This document shows positions 13,701-23,477 of a stretch of 64,000 bases of DNA, piece after piece (position 1 is the first letter of the stretch; the number at the start of each line of letters is the position of its first letter). The position numbers and the translations under genes were made by a program. The notes under the pieces were generated by a model, which saw only the letters and a program-made list of their open reading frames with translations, was not told where the DNA came from and did no database searches. The DNA is from Megalonaias nervosa (taxonomy: Eukaryota; Mollusca; Bivalvia; Unionida; Unionidae): NCBI GenBank assembly GCA_016617855.1, contig JAECUM010094028.1:62001-126000 (forward strand), read 5' to 3'.

Positions 13701-16700
13701 CTGAATTCAATGGAAAAATAAATAGGAAATATTACGTACCGAATCATGGAACAGTACGTCCGAAGGTTATAAAACGGTGTCTGTATAAATTTCATACTGC
13801 TAAATTTTCTCATCCGTGAATTGTAATTCTTTATTATTGTTTGAAAAACTCGGTGATTTTCAGCTGCTTTCAGCTACTGTCACGTTTGCTCTTCGCAAAG
13901 TCAATCATATTTCTTAACTGAAGAATTCGAACATAGTCAATATCTTGCGTCTCCATCCATCTCAAAGCACACTCTAAATTTTTGACTGCTTCTGTTGCTG
14001 ACGGTGGATTATCCTCAGGTGTGGTGTCGTCAGTGTCATCAGAAGCATCACCATTGTCATCATCACCATTGGTGTTATTGAACATAATATTTTGAACAAT
14101 TTCTGCATCTGAAATGTGATCTGCAACTGGACAGTCATTATCAAAATTGAGCCATTCATTAACACGGTCGCGTGACTGCATCTTTTCTTTACGTTTCCGT
14201 TTCCCGTTTTCCATTCAAAATGTCCACTAACACTTTTACACCTATTAGTTTAAAAGACTACAGCAAGAATAATTGTCAGTCAACAATGGGGGTATATTTG
14301 TAGAAAGTGGACAACATTATTCACTGGTCAACTGATTGCATAAAACAACACCGCCAAGCCACACGCATGTGTTAGCGGCTTTCGTTTCTTTGATGTTTTA
14401 TAAATAGTTGCCCCATAATTTAAACAAGTTTAGCTCAGCAATTGACTTTGATGATGAGCAATGTACTTAAATTAATTGATCTATAAATTCGGGTGAGAAT
14501 CTTTTATCAACCGCTGCATTGTTTGTTGCTTAGTTGTGTAGTCAGTTTAGAGAACATATGTCAGATATTGTTTGAGCAACAACTGTATACGGAATGCATT
14601 GAAGACAAACACAAAGTAGACTTGATGGTTTCATTGCTCATGGATCAGTAATAATAAGATTAACTCTTATGAGCTGTCATTTTTCAACAATAAACAAAGA
14701 TCAAAGTTCTCAAAAGGCCCAGCCATTGGTTCAGAAACTCGTATTTCCGATGTTTATTTTGGCACAAAACTGTAAGAAATTGGTGAAATTAAAAAATTTT
14801 AGGAGCCACGCCACGATTGTTTTATATTCGAATCCATATGCGATTACCTCCCCAAAGAAGAAATGTTTTCCGTGTACGAGAATAATACATGTATATGATA
14901 TTTCAGGAACCACGCCACAATCGTCTTATATTCAAATTTATATGCAATCTCTTCTCCAAAATGATAATAAAACTTTTTACATATTTTATTTTTCGTACTT
15001 ATAAGAATTTTTTTTTTACAAGGTAACAAGGTGAAAGAAATTTCGGGAGCCATGCCACGACCGTGTTATATCCGAATTCGTGTTATAACGGAGTGTGCTT
15101 TTGTGGGGTCCCATTGTATATATATATTGTTCATCTCTTGTAAAATTGATTTTTTTTATCAAGTAATTGCAATTAAGCATCAGGGGAGCTAGTCTTGATA
15201 ATTCATATAATGAAGTCATTATGTGTATCATATTTAACATTTGTCCATTGATCCAAATTTAAGTAAATGATTCTTGCTTAAAATGGGAGTGGCAGCTCTT
15301 TGGGCATCTGCAGAGCTGCATCTAAGTTAAACAAGACATTCAGTCAAGAGGCGTGTTTAAAATAAGTATCATGAACAGAATAAATCCATTCACAAATTAT
15401 GCTCATGAATGTACACAAGAATCTTCCAGGGATGCCACTTGGATATTATGGTAAGGAAGAGAAAAGACCAAGATGTTCAGATATTTTCAGACATTTCCTT
15501 GTTGATTGATTACCTTATTGTTTCATTAATTCATTTATTTTCAGTGTTGCTAGGTCACAGAATTGAACCGTTTGTCAACTTCACGACAGATGAAAGTCAG
15601 GGCCAGAATGAGATTCACAGTGAAAATATTATCAGAGATCAAGCTGCGGCAGCAGCTGAATATCGGGTTGGTTTGAAACCTTTTCCTCTAGTATGACATG
15701 TACTTTAAATTAGAACCAGTCATTTGAGATCACCTATGGGAGCCAGAAAATAGTCCATAAAGACAGGGTGGACATTTAAGACAGGTGATCTATTAAAAGC
15801 GGTGGTCTTTAGTGAAAGCTGATTTTAATAGATGATAATATTTCGATTCCGGCTTGCTACATTTTGAGTAAGCTGCTTTATTAGGCTTGAATCAGCATTT
15901 TCACTACAGTATGTATTGTTTTACTTCGGTGCCATGAGTTGCTCTGTGATGTGACCAGTATTAGTCATGGCAATTTCCATGATTTACTAGTGATCTTGAA
16001 TATGCTTTGGGTAACACAGTGTCAGTAGTAACCAGTGCACTTTATTTGCACGCTCATTACTATTAAAGTGCTTCATGACAAAGTCACAAATGAAGCACAT
16101 GATGCATTACATTGGCTGCTCAGATTAACTTAATTTTAACTTACTCAGAGAATTTTGGCATAACTGTGTTTAAATTACTATGCTGTCGAGATTGAATAAA
16201 AATTTTCTTATCTTCCCAAGGAAATCAAAATAAATTATTTATCTCAGAACAAGAACCATGCTATTTAATTTTGGAAAGTACTGAGGCTGATGTAACTGAG
16301 AGGAGACGAAGTAGAACCAGTTTGAATTTCAAACAGTGGCTTCACAAATACCCATCATATTGAGATGGGGCCATGCATTATTACATTGTCAGTCTGTGAG
16401 CAAAGATAACTTTTATTTCTGGTTGTAGAAACTTCTGACACTTCATTGAGGTTTAACATGTTAAAATTAAAGAACAGTTACTCAGGTATTGTTAGTTTTC
16501 TCAAATGCAGTCTTAATCTTTGAGTTTTTGCATTACATACATACATACATACACACAGTCTTCCTACTTTGAGTTGTGCATTGACATTTTTGGGAGTTAT
16601 TCTTTACTCCCAGAAATTCCAGGCCAGAGTAAATACTGCTTTTATGCATAGAAGCATTGTACAGGTTTTGTAAGGATATTTTAGGTATGTTTGGTGCTGG

Positions 16701-19700
16701 TCAATTTTAACTGGTGCTTAATAAGGACTTTAAACTTTGATGTCAGTGGTTTATGAGTAAAAAAAAGGCTGAGGCAAGTAAGCTGAGAGAGGGAAAATGT
16801 CACCATTGCATGGTTTTCAAAGATTTTTCTGTTTCAATGCTGAAAAAGTCAGTTTCTTTACTTTTACACCATTCATTGCTTTTAAGCTTTTCACATAATA
16901 TATAATCAGGTTTTAAGTTAAAAGTTTCACAAACTGGATGTTATGCACAGTTTCTCAAGGTTTGTGTGTATTGGAATGGATATTATTGATTAATTGTCTT
17001 GTGATTAGGCAAGAGAATGAAATAATAGTAGGTCTCAGTCTGTCAGTACACATTCTTGAGAACACTATAGCATTAGCAATGTACATTTAATTCAAATTTG
17101 TTTTGAAGCTTCATCCAAACAATGGCTTAGATTATTTTAGTAAAGAACACATATGGTATAGATTACCTAGAGTTATGGCCCTTGATAGGCTTGGAATAAG
17201 AATACAAATGAGAATACCAGAAGACTTTGACCATATTATATATTATGGGTTATGACCCAAGATTTACATATGATATCCTATTGACTCGTGAACACTTATA
17301 TGTCCACATTTAGATCAGATTTAGTGTCAAGCTTCATCATGACAAGGTCTTGGAAGAGATAATGATTTAATAAATTTTGACTGTAGTTATCACTCAGCAT
17401 TGTCTTGACACATCTATAGAATGCACCCAATATACTCATTGTTTTTGTGGTGCTGGACTTGAGATAATAGTTCTTTCATGTGTGATTTCTTACTGACCTA
17501 TAATTTTGTTCATTACTGCAGGAGGAAGGACAAAAGGCACAAGTTGTAAAAGTCCACCATTGTCCAAGGTGCAGCCAAAGTTTTAATTCTCAAGTAAATA
17601 TGGTAAAGCACCTGCGAGAGCACATCTTTCCAAACTATCAACAAAACTCAGAACCCTTTGCAAAAAGACGAGGTAGGGGAAGACCTAGAAAAGAGGATAG
17701 TCAAAACGAAGTTTCTGTTGGTATTTCGACATCAGCTCCAAAGAAGAGGGGCCGTCCAAAGAAATATCAATCAGGGTTAGACACCGCTGAAAAAGATGCA
17801 GGTGGAGAGAAGACATGTAAACATTCTGAGGAGAAATTATCTACAGAAGAACTGAAAGAAGAAAAAAATGAGGAGGATGACACAGATGATATTTTTCATG
17901 ACTCTGATGATGAGTTGGTTGAAAAGAGGAGAAAATTACATGATGATGTTTCATTGGATAAAGATTTTACACCAGCAAGCAACTTAGTTGTATTTACAGA
18001 AAAACTAAATCGTCGAATACAACCATCAAGAAGTTTAAAAGGGAAAAATACAAGGTTCAGTTCCTACATTGTTTGCTCTGTGAAAGTAAAAGAGGAAGTT
18101 GAAGATAGTGGTAAGTCCTTAATGGAAACTAACTCCCCCACCCAAAAGATTCAACCTAGCATCAAAAGAAGTAGGGGAAGACCGAGAAAAATATACAATG
18201 TTCAAAGTAAAGAACCTGTTATGGTTACAACTGCAGGTCAGAGCTATAACATAAAAGTGGACAAAACACAAAACGACAGTATTTCTTATAAAAATGATGC
18301 AAGTGGTGTGATGCAAGAATCAGATGAAGGAAACATTGGTGTTGATGTAACCCTAGAGGAAAATAGTGATGTGAAACCTATAGAAACCATTGATGGAGTA
18401 GATCAGGTTGCAAACATCCAGACAACAACAACTGGTGAAATGAAGGAAGAAAACAGAGATGAGACTGAGGAAAGTGTACAGTCCAGCAATGAGGTTGATG
18501 AAAGCATTAAAACTAGAGACGGTTCTACTGAACTTTTGGATATAATGCCAATCCATGAGCAAGAACAGCATGGTTCTCTAACAACATTTCCTACAAAAGA
18601 TGAAAGTAACAATACAGAAGAACCAGGACAATATTCAGTGACAGAAAGGGATGAGAATAACCACACGGTAGTTGATACAAATGAAGATGATAACTCATCT
18701 TATCTAAAGGAAAATGATGAAAATGATGATTCTGGTAATGGTTTAGACAAGGACAATGGTAAACAAAGGAGAAGGAGGAGAAAAACTTACAATGATATTC
18801 CCATGGAAATTGAAAGGACAAGCTTGGGAACTTATTATGTTTGCAAAGTTTGTAACAAGAAGTTTTCACAGATGAAGTATCTGGTTCTGCATGCCCCTGC
18901 TCATACACAGCAGAACAAGTGTGACAAGTGTGGAAAATGCTTCACTCGTACAGAAAACTTGAGGAAGCATCCATGTACAGGAGACAGGAATGATGTATCA
19001 ATACATGATTCTGATGCGAGTAACATGGCCAGACAGGAGCAGGCTGAAGGGATTTTTGTGTGTGATATTTGTCAAGAGACTTTTAAAACAGCCATGTACC
19101 TCTTCCGCCACATGGCCATGCATACCGATATATTTGAATGTAAAAAATGCTCAAGGTGTTTCTCAAGAAAAGATTCACTACAGCGACACCTTGTCAAGTG
19201 CTGTCCAGAGGTAGCTGAAAAATATAAGGTTTATTTCTGCTCAAAGTGTAAGAAGATTTTTGGAACCAAGATTGGAAAAGAAAACCATGAAAGAAAATGC
19301 ACTACACTGCATTGTGATAAATGTGGACGTGTATTTACAAACCATGAAGACCTTGCTCACCATGAATGTGTTGTGGGCATTGATGCACCCAGTATAGCAG
19401 TGAAATATGAGGCAGGTACTGAATACACATGCGGAACATGTGGAAAATCATTCTCTACACTGCCTTATCTGAATCGCCATAAAGTAAAGCACGAAGGAGT
19501 TTTTACGTGTAATCTGTGTCAGAAATCGTTGTCAACGCAGGATGATCTGGACATGCATGAAAAAATATGTGATGTTGTAATGAAAATCAAAAGCATTGGT
19601 GTTGGGCATTGTGACGTATGTGGGGAGGAATTCACACGGCCAAAATATTTCCGAGAACATTATCAGACACATACTCATCCCTACCAATGTGAGAAGTGTT

Positions 19701-21259
19701 ATAAACGTTTCATCAAAGTGGGAACTCTGAACAATCATCTCTGTGCTGATCTCAGTGACAATTATGTAGGACCAAGATTTGATTGCACATTATGTGATAA
19801 GACCTTTAGAAATGATAAATTACTAGAGCGGCATTTGGCCATTCATGGTGCACCTCAGCATAAGTGTATGCAGTGTCAAAGAATTTTTTACCACAGAGAC
19901 CATTTAAATAGTCATGTCTGCAAACTAGATGACGGGACAAATGTTCGTATGGTGAAGCGAAATGGCAAAATGGTCGTGCTAGAAATGTTGGTATGTGAGG
20001 CCTGTGGCAAGACATTCATCAGCAAGGGAAATCTGATCAAGCATCAACGATTGCACGAGGAAAAGAAATTTGAATGTCACATATGTGGAAAGAAATTTCA
20101 TTTTGATAACTACTTGAAGGAACATATTTCATCCGTGCATGATAATACTTTCAAATACCAATGCACATATTGTGGGAAATTGATGAAATCCAAGACAGGT
20201 TTAATAGCTCATACAAAACAGTTCCACACTCATACAGATGAACAATACAACTGTCCGAAATGTAACAAGATATTCAGGCAGAAAGGTAATCTCAGGACAC
20301 ACATGTTTTCTCATGAAACTGATCGAATGTTTTTATGTGCATTCTGTGGTAAAACTTTCAAGTACCCAGACCAGTTGAATCGGCACAAACTTATTCACAC
20401 CATGACTAATAAAATCAAATGTAACCATTGCGACAAGAAATTTTGCAAGGAATATGAGTTGCGTAGACACATGGTCATCTTTCATAGTGGTTTGGTTTAT
20501 GTTTGTGCAGTTTGTAATGCAAGATGTGGTCATAGACACACATTAGTCCGTCACTACAAGCGGAAACATGAGGATCAGTTAAATTTGCTGCAGGAAGAGG
20601 GGTACATCAATTCCTTGCTGAAGAATGCTGATGAACTGAAAGAGAATGAGGCACATACTGAAGTGGAAATATTACATCCTCAAATAATTCAAGTGTCGAA
20701 TGAACAAATTATTCAGATGAAAAATGATCCAACCATACAATTACAGTCACTGCAAGTTCAGTCAGGTCCAACAGTCACCATGCTCCCCCAGATAGCTGCA
20801 GAAGCGTTACATAGCTTAGCTAGTATGACAGTTACAACAGAGAGTGACTCCATTCTGTCAGGGGAACAGAACATTGTTGCGAGTGAACAGGACGTCATTG
20901 CATCCATCCAGCCAGTAGAGGGCATGATCATCTCCAATGGTCAGTCTTTGATTGCTAGCAGTGAAAGCGGTGTGATCAGATCCAGTGATCAGCAGCTCAA
21001 CTCAAGCATTGTACAGAGTATGATTCAAGAGTTACCAGGTATTATATCCAGTGGTAATATTACTGGCATTGTCACAAGTGATGGTACTTTTAACATTGGA
21101 GGATCAGAGGCCATTGCCATTACCAGCCTTCAGTCTCTGCCAGGTTCCATTGAGGGGATAGAAGGGATTGAAGGAACTGAGGGCCAGATTGTTATACTTC
21201 AGATCGTAGACCATGAAACACAGGAAACCATTACTATTAACGAAGTACATACTAAATAA
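4650..21259 (+). CDS. PRDM15: PRDM15-like zinc-finger/PR-domain protein, five exons (5' partial)
   Basis: Spliced model: 4650-4740, 7622-7793, 12405-12654, 15545-15690, 17522-21259. All junctions have AG/GT and the codon phases agree (2, 0, 1, 0). The order is that of PRDM15: a CCHC zinc knuckle, then PVLTRARLTLPS, then a PR/SET domain (KKTQFGPFE, DECNWMCLV, AYQV, ELRVWY), a first C2H2 finger, a long acidic linker with AT-hooks, a large finger array, and a Gln/Ile/Ser-rich tail. Known of the family: PRDM15 is a nuclear sequence-specific transcription regulator. Its PR domain is SET-like, and methyltransferase activity is not assumed here. I infer the same role. About 1,465 codons are recovered, longer than the commonly cited vertebrate isoform mainly because the linker and finger array are longer. 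PRDM10 is the nearest alternative, but it has fewer fingers and matches less well at ELRVWY and TQFGPFE. The 5' coding exon is not identified. Confidence 0.88.
5455..5571. mobile_element. short hAT-type MITE in PRDM15 intron
   Basis: The element is 117 bp, with terminal inverted repeats of about 15 bp (AGGCCCGGCCCTAGG at the left; CCCTAGGGCTGGGCCT at the right). It is flanked by an 8-bp near-perfect TSD (CAGACATG at 5447-5454, CAAACATG at 5572-5579). The 8-bp TSD and GGGCCGGCCCTAG-type ends fit hAT elements. There is no coding capacity. Confidence 0.75.
5769..5987 (+). CDS. unidentified 72-codon ORF, Ser/Asp-rich
   Basis: An ATG-initiated frame inside PRDM15 intron 4741-7621. The second half is acidic and serine-rich (SSSDTVSDDESVDEDRDS). 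I do not recognise it. It could be a chance frame, an alternative exon, or a fragment of a transposase N-terminus, since many transposases have such acidic leaders. No splice sites or conserved domain were seen, so confidence that it is expressed is low. Confidence 0.15.
   Translation: MDAFDPVLASPIYCWNSSFCRPNFMSKLYVDTTASSLEAGSSSDTVSDDESVDEDRDSCSCYNSDWSSLIRL
5988..7621. other. PRDM15 intron, no gene seen
   Basis: AT-rich intron sequence. It contains a (TA)n run at 6829-6848 and a ~60-bp imperfect duplication around 7020-7125 (TTTAATCTGATTGGA repeated). It ends in a good polypyrimidine tract and CAG at 7621. Confidence 0.6.
7622..7793 (+). CDS. PRDM15: PRDM15 exon: start of PR domain
   Basis: The acceptor GGTTTCAG ends at 7621 and the donor AAG|GTATTA follows 7793. 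The exon encodes RARLTLPSFLKLVALES, then VVAEQIIPKKTQFGPFEAKR, then FDDTGFFTLK. The TQFGPFE block is the strongest PR-domain signature here and matches PRDM15/PRDM10. It ends in phase 0. Confidence 0.88.
7794..8413. other. PRDM15 intron, no gene seen
   Basis: Just after the donor there are near-repeats of GGTATGTACCA-like sequence (7855-7920). Poly-T and poly-A runs lie at 8006-8030. No coding signal was seen. Confidence 0.5.
8402..8762 (+). mobile_element. retroposon, 337 bp, (CAAT)n tail and 12-bp TSD
   Basis: The body 8414-8750 ends in a (TCAA/TCAG)n tail (CAATCAATCAATCAG). It is flanked by a perfect 12-bp duplication, ATCAACAAGTTC, at 8402-8413 and 8751-8762. There is no ORF and no clear tRNA head. 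It is most likely a 5'-truncated LINE 3' UTR, or a SINE using that tail. Confidence 0.65.
8763..11360. other. PRDM15 intron, no gene seen
   Basis: AT-rich, stop-rich in all frames, with poly-T tracts. No domain, RNA gene or clear repeat family was recognised. Confidence 0.5.
11368..11540 (+). mobile_element. possible third tRNA-derived SINE (degenerate)
   Basis: A tRNA-like block with an A-box-like TAGCTTGTCTGGATCTTA, a CCGAGACAGATGAG anticodon-arm-like part and a B-box-like CAGGTTTGATTCTTGG is followed by a short AT-rich tail. No duplication was found at its ends, and only one copy was seen in this window. Confidence 0.3.
11941..12400. repeat. 45-bp minisatellite abutting a PRDM15 splice acceptor
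   Basis: Seven nearly identical 45-bp units run from about 12067 to 12398. Each is made of a 20-bp half (TAATGTATAATTACATTCCC) and a related 25-bp half (TAATGTATAATTACT, then TTCTCTACAC). More diverged ~25-bp units extend left to 11941. The last half-unit becomes the acceptor of exon 12405 (TTACATTCTCAAAG). Each unit carries a CACTAAT branch-point-like motif and a pyrimidine stretch. Confidence 0.93.
12405..12654 (+). CDS. PRDM15: PRDM15 exon: end of PR domain
   Basis: The acceptor TTCTCAAAG ends at 12404 and lies at the edge of the minisatellite. The donor T|GTAATA follows 12654. The exon encodes MMKDGTGAVSLDTTDEDE, CNWMCLVQVAQSEEQQN, AYQVNANIFYSTMHDIQPGE and ELRVWYTRHYARKLGK. This covers the C-terminal PR-domain motifs (NWM, AYQ, LRVWY). 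It ends in phase 1. Confidence 0.9.
13248..15116 (-). mobile_element. pogo/Tigger-like DNA transposon, internally deleted
   Basis: A 1,869-bp element with 14-bp TIRs, CAGTGGGACCCCGC at the left and its counterpart CAATGGGACCCCAC in reverse complement at the right. The target TA lies on both sides (13246-13247, 15117-15118) inside a TATATA tract. Subterminal repeats of GGAGCCACGCCACGA-type sequence followed by GTTATATTCGAA-like sequence recur near 14800, 14908, 15048 and, on the left, near 13276-13325. A transposase C-terminal remnant lies on the minus strand at 13870-14214. It is inserted in the PRDM15 intron 12655-15544. Confidence 0.88.
13870..14214 (-). pseudogene. C-terminal fragment of pogo/Tigger transposase
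   Basis: A 114-codon open frame. After a basic start (KRKRKEKMQSRDRVNEW) it reads LNFDNDCPVADHISDAEIVQ, an acidic Asp/Asn-rich spacer, then PPSATEAVKNLECALRWME and a final basic tail. Established: a 'DEEIV ... ALETALRWLE' tail is typical of Tigger/jerky-type DDE transposases. The DNA-binding and DDE catalytic parts are absent, so the fragment cannot transpose. It lies inside the element at 13248-15116. The intact frame starting at an ATG is noteworthy but may be chance. Confidence 0.7.
15545..15690 (+). CDS. PRDM15: PRDM15 exon: post-PR linker
   Basis: The acceptor TTTTCAG ends at 15544. The exon encodes LLGHRIEPFVNFTTDE, SQGQNEIHSEN and IIRDQAAAAAEYR, plus VGLKPFPL with the donor GTATGA after 15690. 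A donor after 15666 (CGG|GTTGGT) is in the same phase and would remove eight codons. Alternatively, an acceptor at TTGCTAG is out of phase. The coding sense follows from phase agreement on both sides. The sequence itself is not strongly conserved. Confidence 0.7.
15691..17521. other. PRDM15 intron, no gene seen
   Basis: AT-rich with no recognisable element except a short (CATA)n run at 16530-16550. It ends in ATTACTGCAG at 17521. Confidence 0.6.
17522..21259 (+). CDS. PRDM15: PRDM15 last exon: AT-hooks and zinc-finger array
   Basis: The frame is open from acceptor CTGCAG (17521) to TAA at 21257-21259. The first finger, CPRCSQSFNSQVNMVKHLREH, starts upstream of the ATG at 17600, so that ATG is not the true start. 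Counting from 17600, AT-hooks lie near residues 23-31 (RRGRGRPRK), 47-55 (KKRGRPKK) and 192-200 (RSRGRPRK). An acidic Glu/Asp linker runs to about residue 395. About nineteen fingers follow from residue ~412 to ~991. Several have Cys in place of the last His (for example CDKCGKCFTRTENLRKHPC), and these alternate with classical C2H2 fingers in the first half. The C-terminal ~225 residues are Gln/Ile/Ser/Val-rich, without known domains. Linkers mostly lack TGEKP, as in PRDM15. Confidence 0.95.
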   Translation, partial: EEGQKAQVVKVHHCPRCSQSFNSQVNMVKHLREHIFPNYQQNSEPFAKRRGRGRPRKEDSQNEVSVGISTSAPKKRGRPKKYQSGLDTAEKDAGGEKTCKHSEEKLSTEELKEEKNEEDDTDDIFHDSDDELVEKRRKLHDDVSLDKDFTPASNLVVFTEKLNRRIQPSRSLKGKNTRFSSYIVCSVKVKEEVEDSGKSLMETNSPTQKIQPSIKRSRGRPRKIYNVQSKEPVMVTTAGQSYNIKVDKTQNDSISYKNDASGVMQESDEGNIGVDVTLEENSDVKPIETIDGVDQVANIQTTTTGEMKEENRDETEESVQSSNEVDESIKTRDGSTELLDIMPIHEQEQHGSLTTFPTKDESNNTEEPGQYSVTERDENNHTVVDTNEDDNSSYLKENDENDDSGNGLDKDNGKQRRRRRKTYNDIPMEIERTSLGTYYVCKVCNKKFSQMKYLVLHAPAHTQQNKCDKCGKCFTRTENLRKHPCTGDRNDVSIHDSDASNMARQEQAEGIFVCDICQETFKTAMYLFRHMAMHTDIFECKKCSRCFSRKDSLQRHLVKCCPEVAEKYKVYFCSKCKKIFGTKIGKENHERKCTTLHCDKCGRVFTNHEDLAHHECVVGIDAPSIAVKYEAGTEYTCGTCGKSFSTLPYLNRHKVKHEGVFTCNLCQKSLSTQDDLDMHEKICDVVMKIKSIGVGHCDVCGEEFTRPKYFREHYQTHTHPYQCEKCYKRFIKVGTLNNHLCADLSDNYVGPRFDCTLCDKTFRNDKLLERHLAIHGAPQHKCMQCQRIFYHRDHLNSHVCKLDDGTNVRMVKRNGKMVVLEMLVCEACGKTFISKGNLIKHQRLHEEKKFECHICGKKFHFDNYLKEHISSVHDNTFKYQCTYCGKLMKSKTGLIAHTKQFHTHTDEQYNCPKCNKIFRQKGNLRTHMFSHETDRMFLCAFCGKTFKYPDQLNRHKLIHTMTNKIKCNHCDKKFCKEYELRRHMVIFHSGLVYVCAVCNARCGHRHTLVRHYKRKHEDQLNLLQEEGYINSLLKNADELKENEAHTEVEILHPQIIQVSNEQIIQMKNDPTIQLQSLQVQSGPTVTMLPQIAAEALHSLASMTVTTESDSILSGEQNIVASEQDVIASIQPVEGMIISNGQSLIASSESGVIRSSDQQLNSSIVQSMIQELPGIISSGNITGIVTSDGTFNIGGSEAIAITSLQSLPGSIEGIEGIEGTEGQIVILQIVDHETQETITINEVHTK

Positions 21260-21820
21260 TTGTTGAGTTTGAGGTTACCATAGTGACATCTAAAGATTGT
21301 CAGTTTCATCAGATTTGATCACACTTATCTGTTAATTCTTTTGTTTAAAAAGTGTTCATACTTGCATTATTTCCATGTTGGTTTTATTCCAAAAGAGCTC
21401 ATTTTGAGTCTTAAGAAGTGAAAACTGTTATTTTCAAGAAAATATAAAAAATCTATACTTAACTTGCATCATCCTTGATTTTGTGATAGCTACATCAACC
21501 AGTCACAAAATGTTAATAAGCACATCACATTAAACAAAGTCAGAAAGTAGACTGTATGATTGAAGAATTGCATCTTTAATAATATAAATTGAATGATAAT
21601 TTTTCAGCATCAAAATGTTCAGTGTGTCACTTCTTTTTTTGTAACGTGTTTCTTTGCTTAAGTTTTTTGAGTCATGTATATTGGTGAAATCTATGTTTCA
21701 AATACAATGATGTTAAACAAATATTTTATTCATTTTCATCAGAAGTGAAATACTCGTACTTTGGAATCTTAATTATATGTGTGTAAGATAATGTTAACCC
21801 AGTTGTGAAGTTGTATTATT
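21260..21820. other. probable PRDM15 3' UTR
   Basis: AT-rich sequence with no ORF. ATTAAA at 21529-21534 is a possible polyadenylation signal. An AATAAA lies much further on, at about 23265, beyond the minisatellites, so where the transcript ends is uncertain. Confidence 0.35.
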
Positions 21821-22915
21821 CTCTGGTAAAACCGAGTCTGTGTTCATTCTGTTTAGGATGCCAAAACAGAGGGGATCAGAGTCTGTGTTGTTCATTCTAT
21901 TTAGGATGCCAAAACAGAGTGGATCAGAGTCTGTGTTGTTCATGTGCCAAAACAGAAGTGACCAGAGTCTCATTCTATTTAGGATGCCAAAACAGAGTGG
22001 ATCAGAGTCTATGTTGTTCATTCTGTTTAGGAAATAACACAAAGTAGTTAACAGGATGTGCTGTTCATTCTATTTAGGAATCAAACAATGCAGACCCGCA
22101 TCTGTGTTGTTCATTCAATTTAGCATGTTAAACAAAGAATATCAGAGTCTATCTTGTTCATTCAATTTAGGATGCCAAAACAGAGTAGATTAGAGTCTGT
22201 GTTGTTCATTCTATTTAGAATGTCAAAACAGTAGATCAGAGTCTATGTTGATCATTCTGTTTATGATGTCAGACAAAAAAGAGCAGATTCTGTGTTGTGT
22301 ATTCTATGTAGAATGTCAAAACAGAGTTGGTTGGAGTCTGCATTGTTCATTCTATTTTGAATGTCAAACAGAGTAGACCAGAGTCAGTGCTGTTCATTCT
22401 ATTTTTGAATGTCAAACAAAGTAGACCAGAGTCTGTGTTGTTCATTCTATTTTGAATGTCAAACAGAGTAGACCAGAGTATTCTGACCAGAGTCTGTGCT
22501 GTTCATTCTGTTTTGAATGTCAAAAAAAGTAGACCAGCATCTGTGTTGTTCATTCTATTTAGAATGTCAAACAGAGTAGACCAGGGTCTGTGCAGAGTAT
22601 TCCCAGAGTGTGTGCTGTTCATTCTGTTTTGAATGTCAAACAGAATAGACCAGAGTCTGTGCTGTTCATTCTGTTTTGAATGTCAAAAAAAGTAGACCAG
22701 CATCTGTGTTGTTCATTCTATTTAGAATGTCAAACAGAGTAGACCAGGGTCTGTGCTGTTCATTCCATGTAGAATGTCAAAGTAGACCAGGGTCTGTGCT
22801 GTTCATTCTATTTAGAATGTCAAAGTAGACCCTGTGTTGTTCATTCTATTTCGAATGTCAAACAGAGTAGACCAGAGTCTGTGTTGTTCACTCTATTTTG
22901 AATGTCAAAGTACAG
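21820..22915. repeat. ~47-bp minisatellite downstream of PRDM15
   Basis: About twenty imperfect copies of a ~47-bp unit are present. Core motifs are GAGTCTGTGTTGTTCATTC, TATTTAGAATGTCAAACAG and AGTAGACCA. The left copies have GGATGCCAAAACAGAGTGGA instead, so two subfamilies are laid out in blocks. Short open frames on both strands are by-products of the repeat. Confidence 0.93.
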
Positions 22916-23125
22916 TGAATATTGCTAGGTTATGTACAGTTGAGTGTGCCCTATGTAAATAGATCAGGACAGTACAGTTAATATTGCAAGGATATTTACA
23001 GTTGAGTGTGCACACTGTAAAAAATTTAATGATTATTACTGGGAATATTTTCAGTTGAGTGTGCACACTGTAAAAAATTTAATGATTATTACTGGGAATA
23101 TTTTCAGTTGAGTGTGCACACTCTA
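22915..23125. repeat. ~53-bp tandem repeat, four copies
   Basis: The unit starts CAGTTGAGTGTGCACACTG and continues AAAAAATTTAATG, then ACTGGGAATATTTT. The last two copies are nearly identical and the first two diverged. Confidence 0.88.
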
Positions 23126-23477
23126 AAGGGGATCAATTTGTTATAGCAAGTATTACAGGTCCTTATATTTTACCCCTCTTTCTGATTGATCACTGTAAGA
23201 AGGTATTTTATCTATATGCATGTGTATTAAAAGTTTAAGATGAATCATGTTAAGAATTTCAATTTTAATAAAGCAAAGATCATTTTATGAGCGACACACA
23301 CATATATATGCAGGTGTCTGGCATGTGCAGCTGCAGATCATTTTATACAACATTCTTTGTTTGTTGAACAAGTTCAGAGAAATAAAAAATGATAAAACAG
23401 AAGACTCAGAACTTTTCAAACACCCCTTGTATCCATCACCATCACGTTAGTATATGAAATCTTGTTTACAGTATCAG

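Noticed and set aside
17600..17602. ATG at 17600 as the start of the zinc-finger protein
   Set aside because: The frame is open upstream to a good acceptor at 17521, and the first zinc finger's cysteines lie before this ATG. It is internal.
21820..22915. CRISPR-like regular repeats
   Set aside because: The whole unit repeats, with no unique spacers, and the genome is clearly that of an animal.
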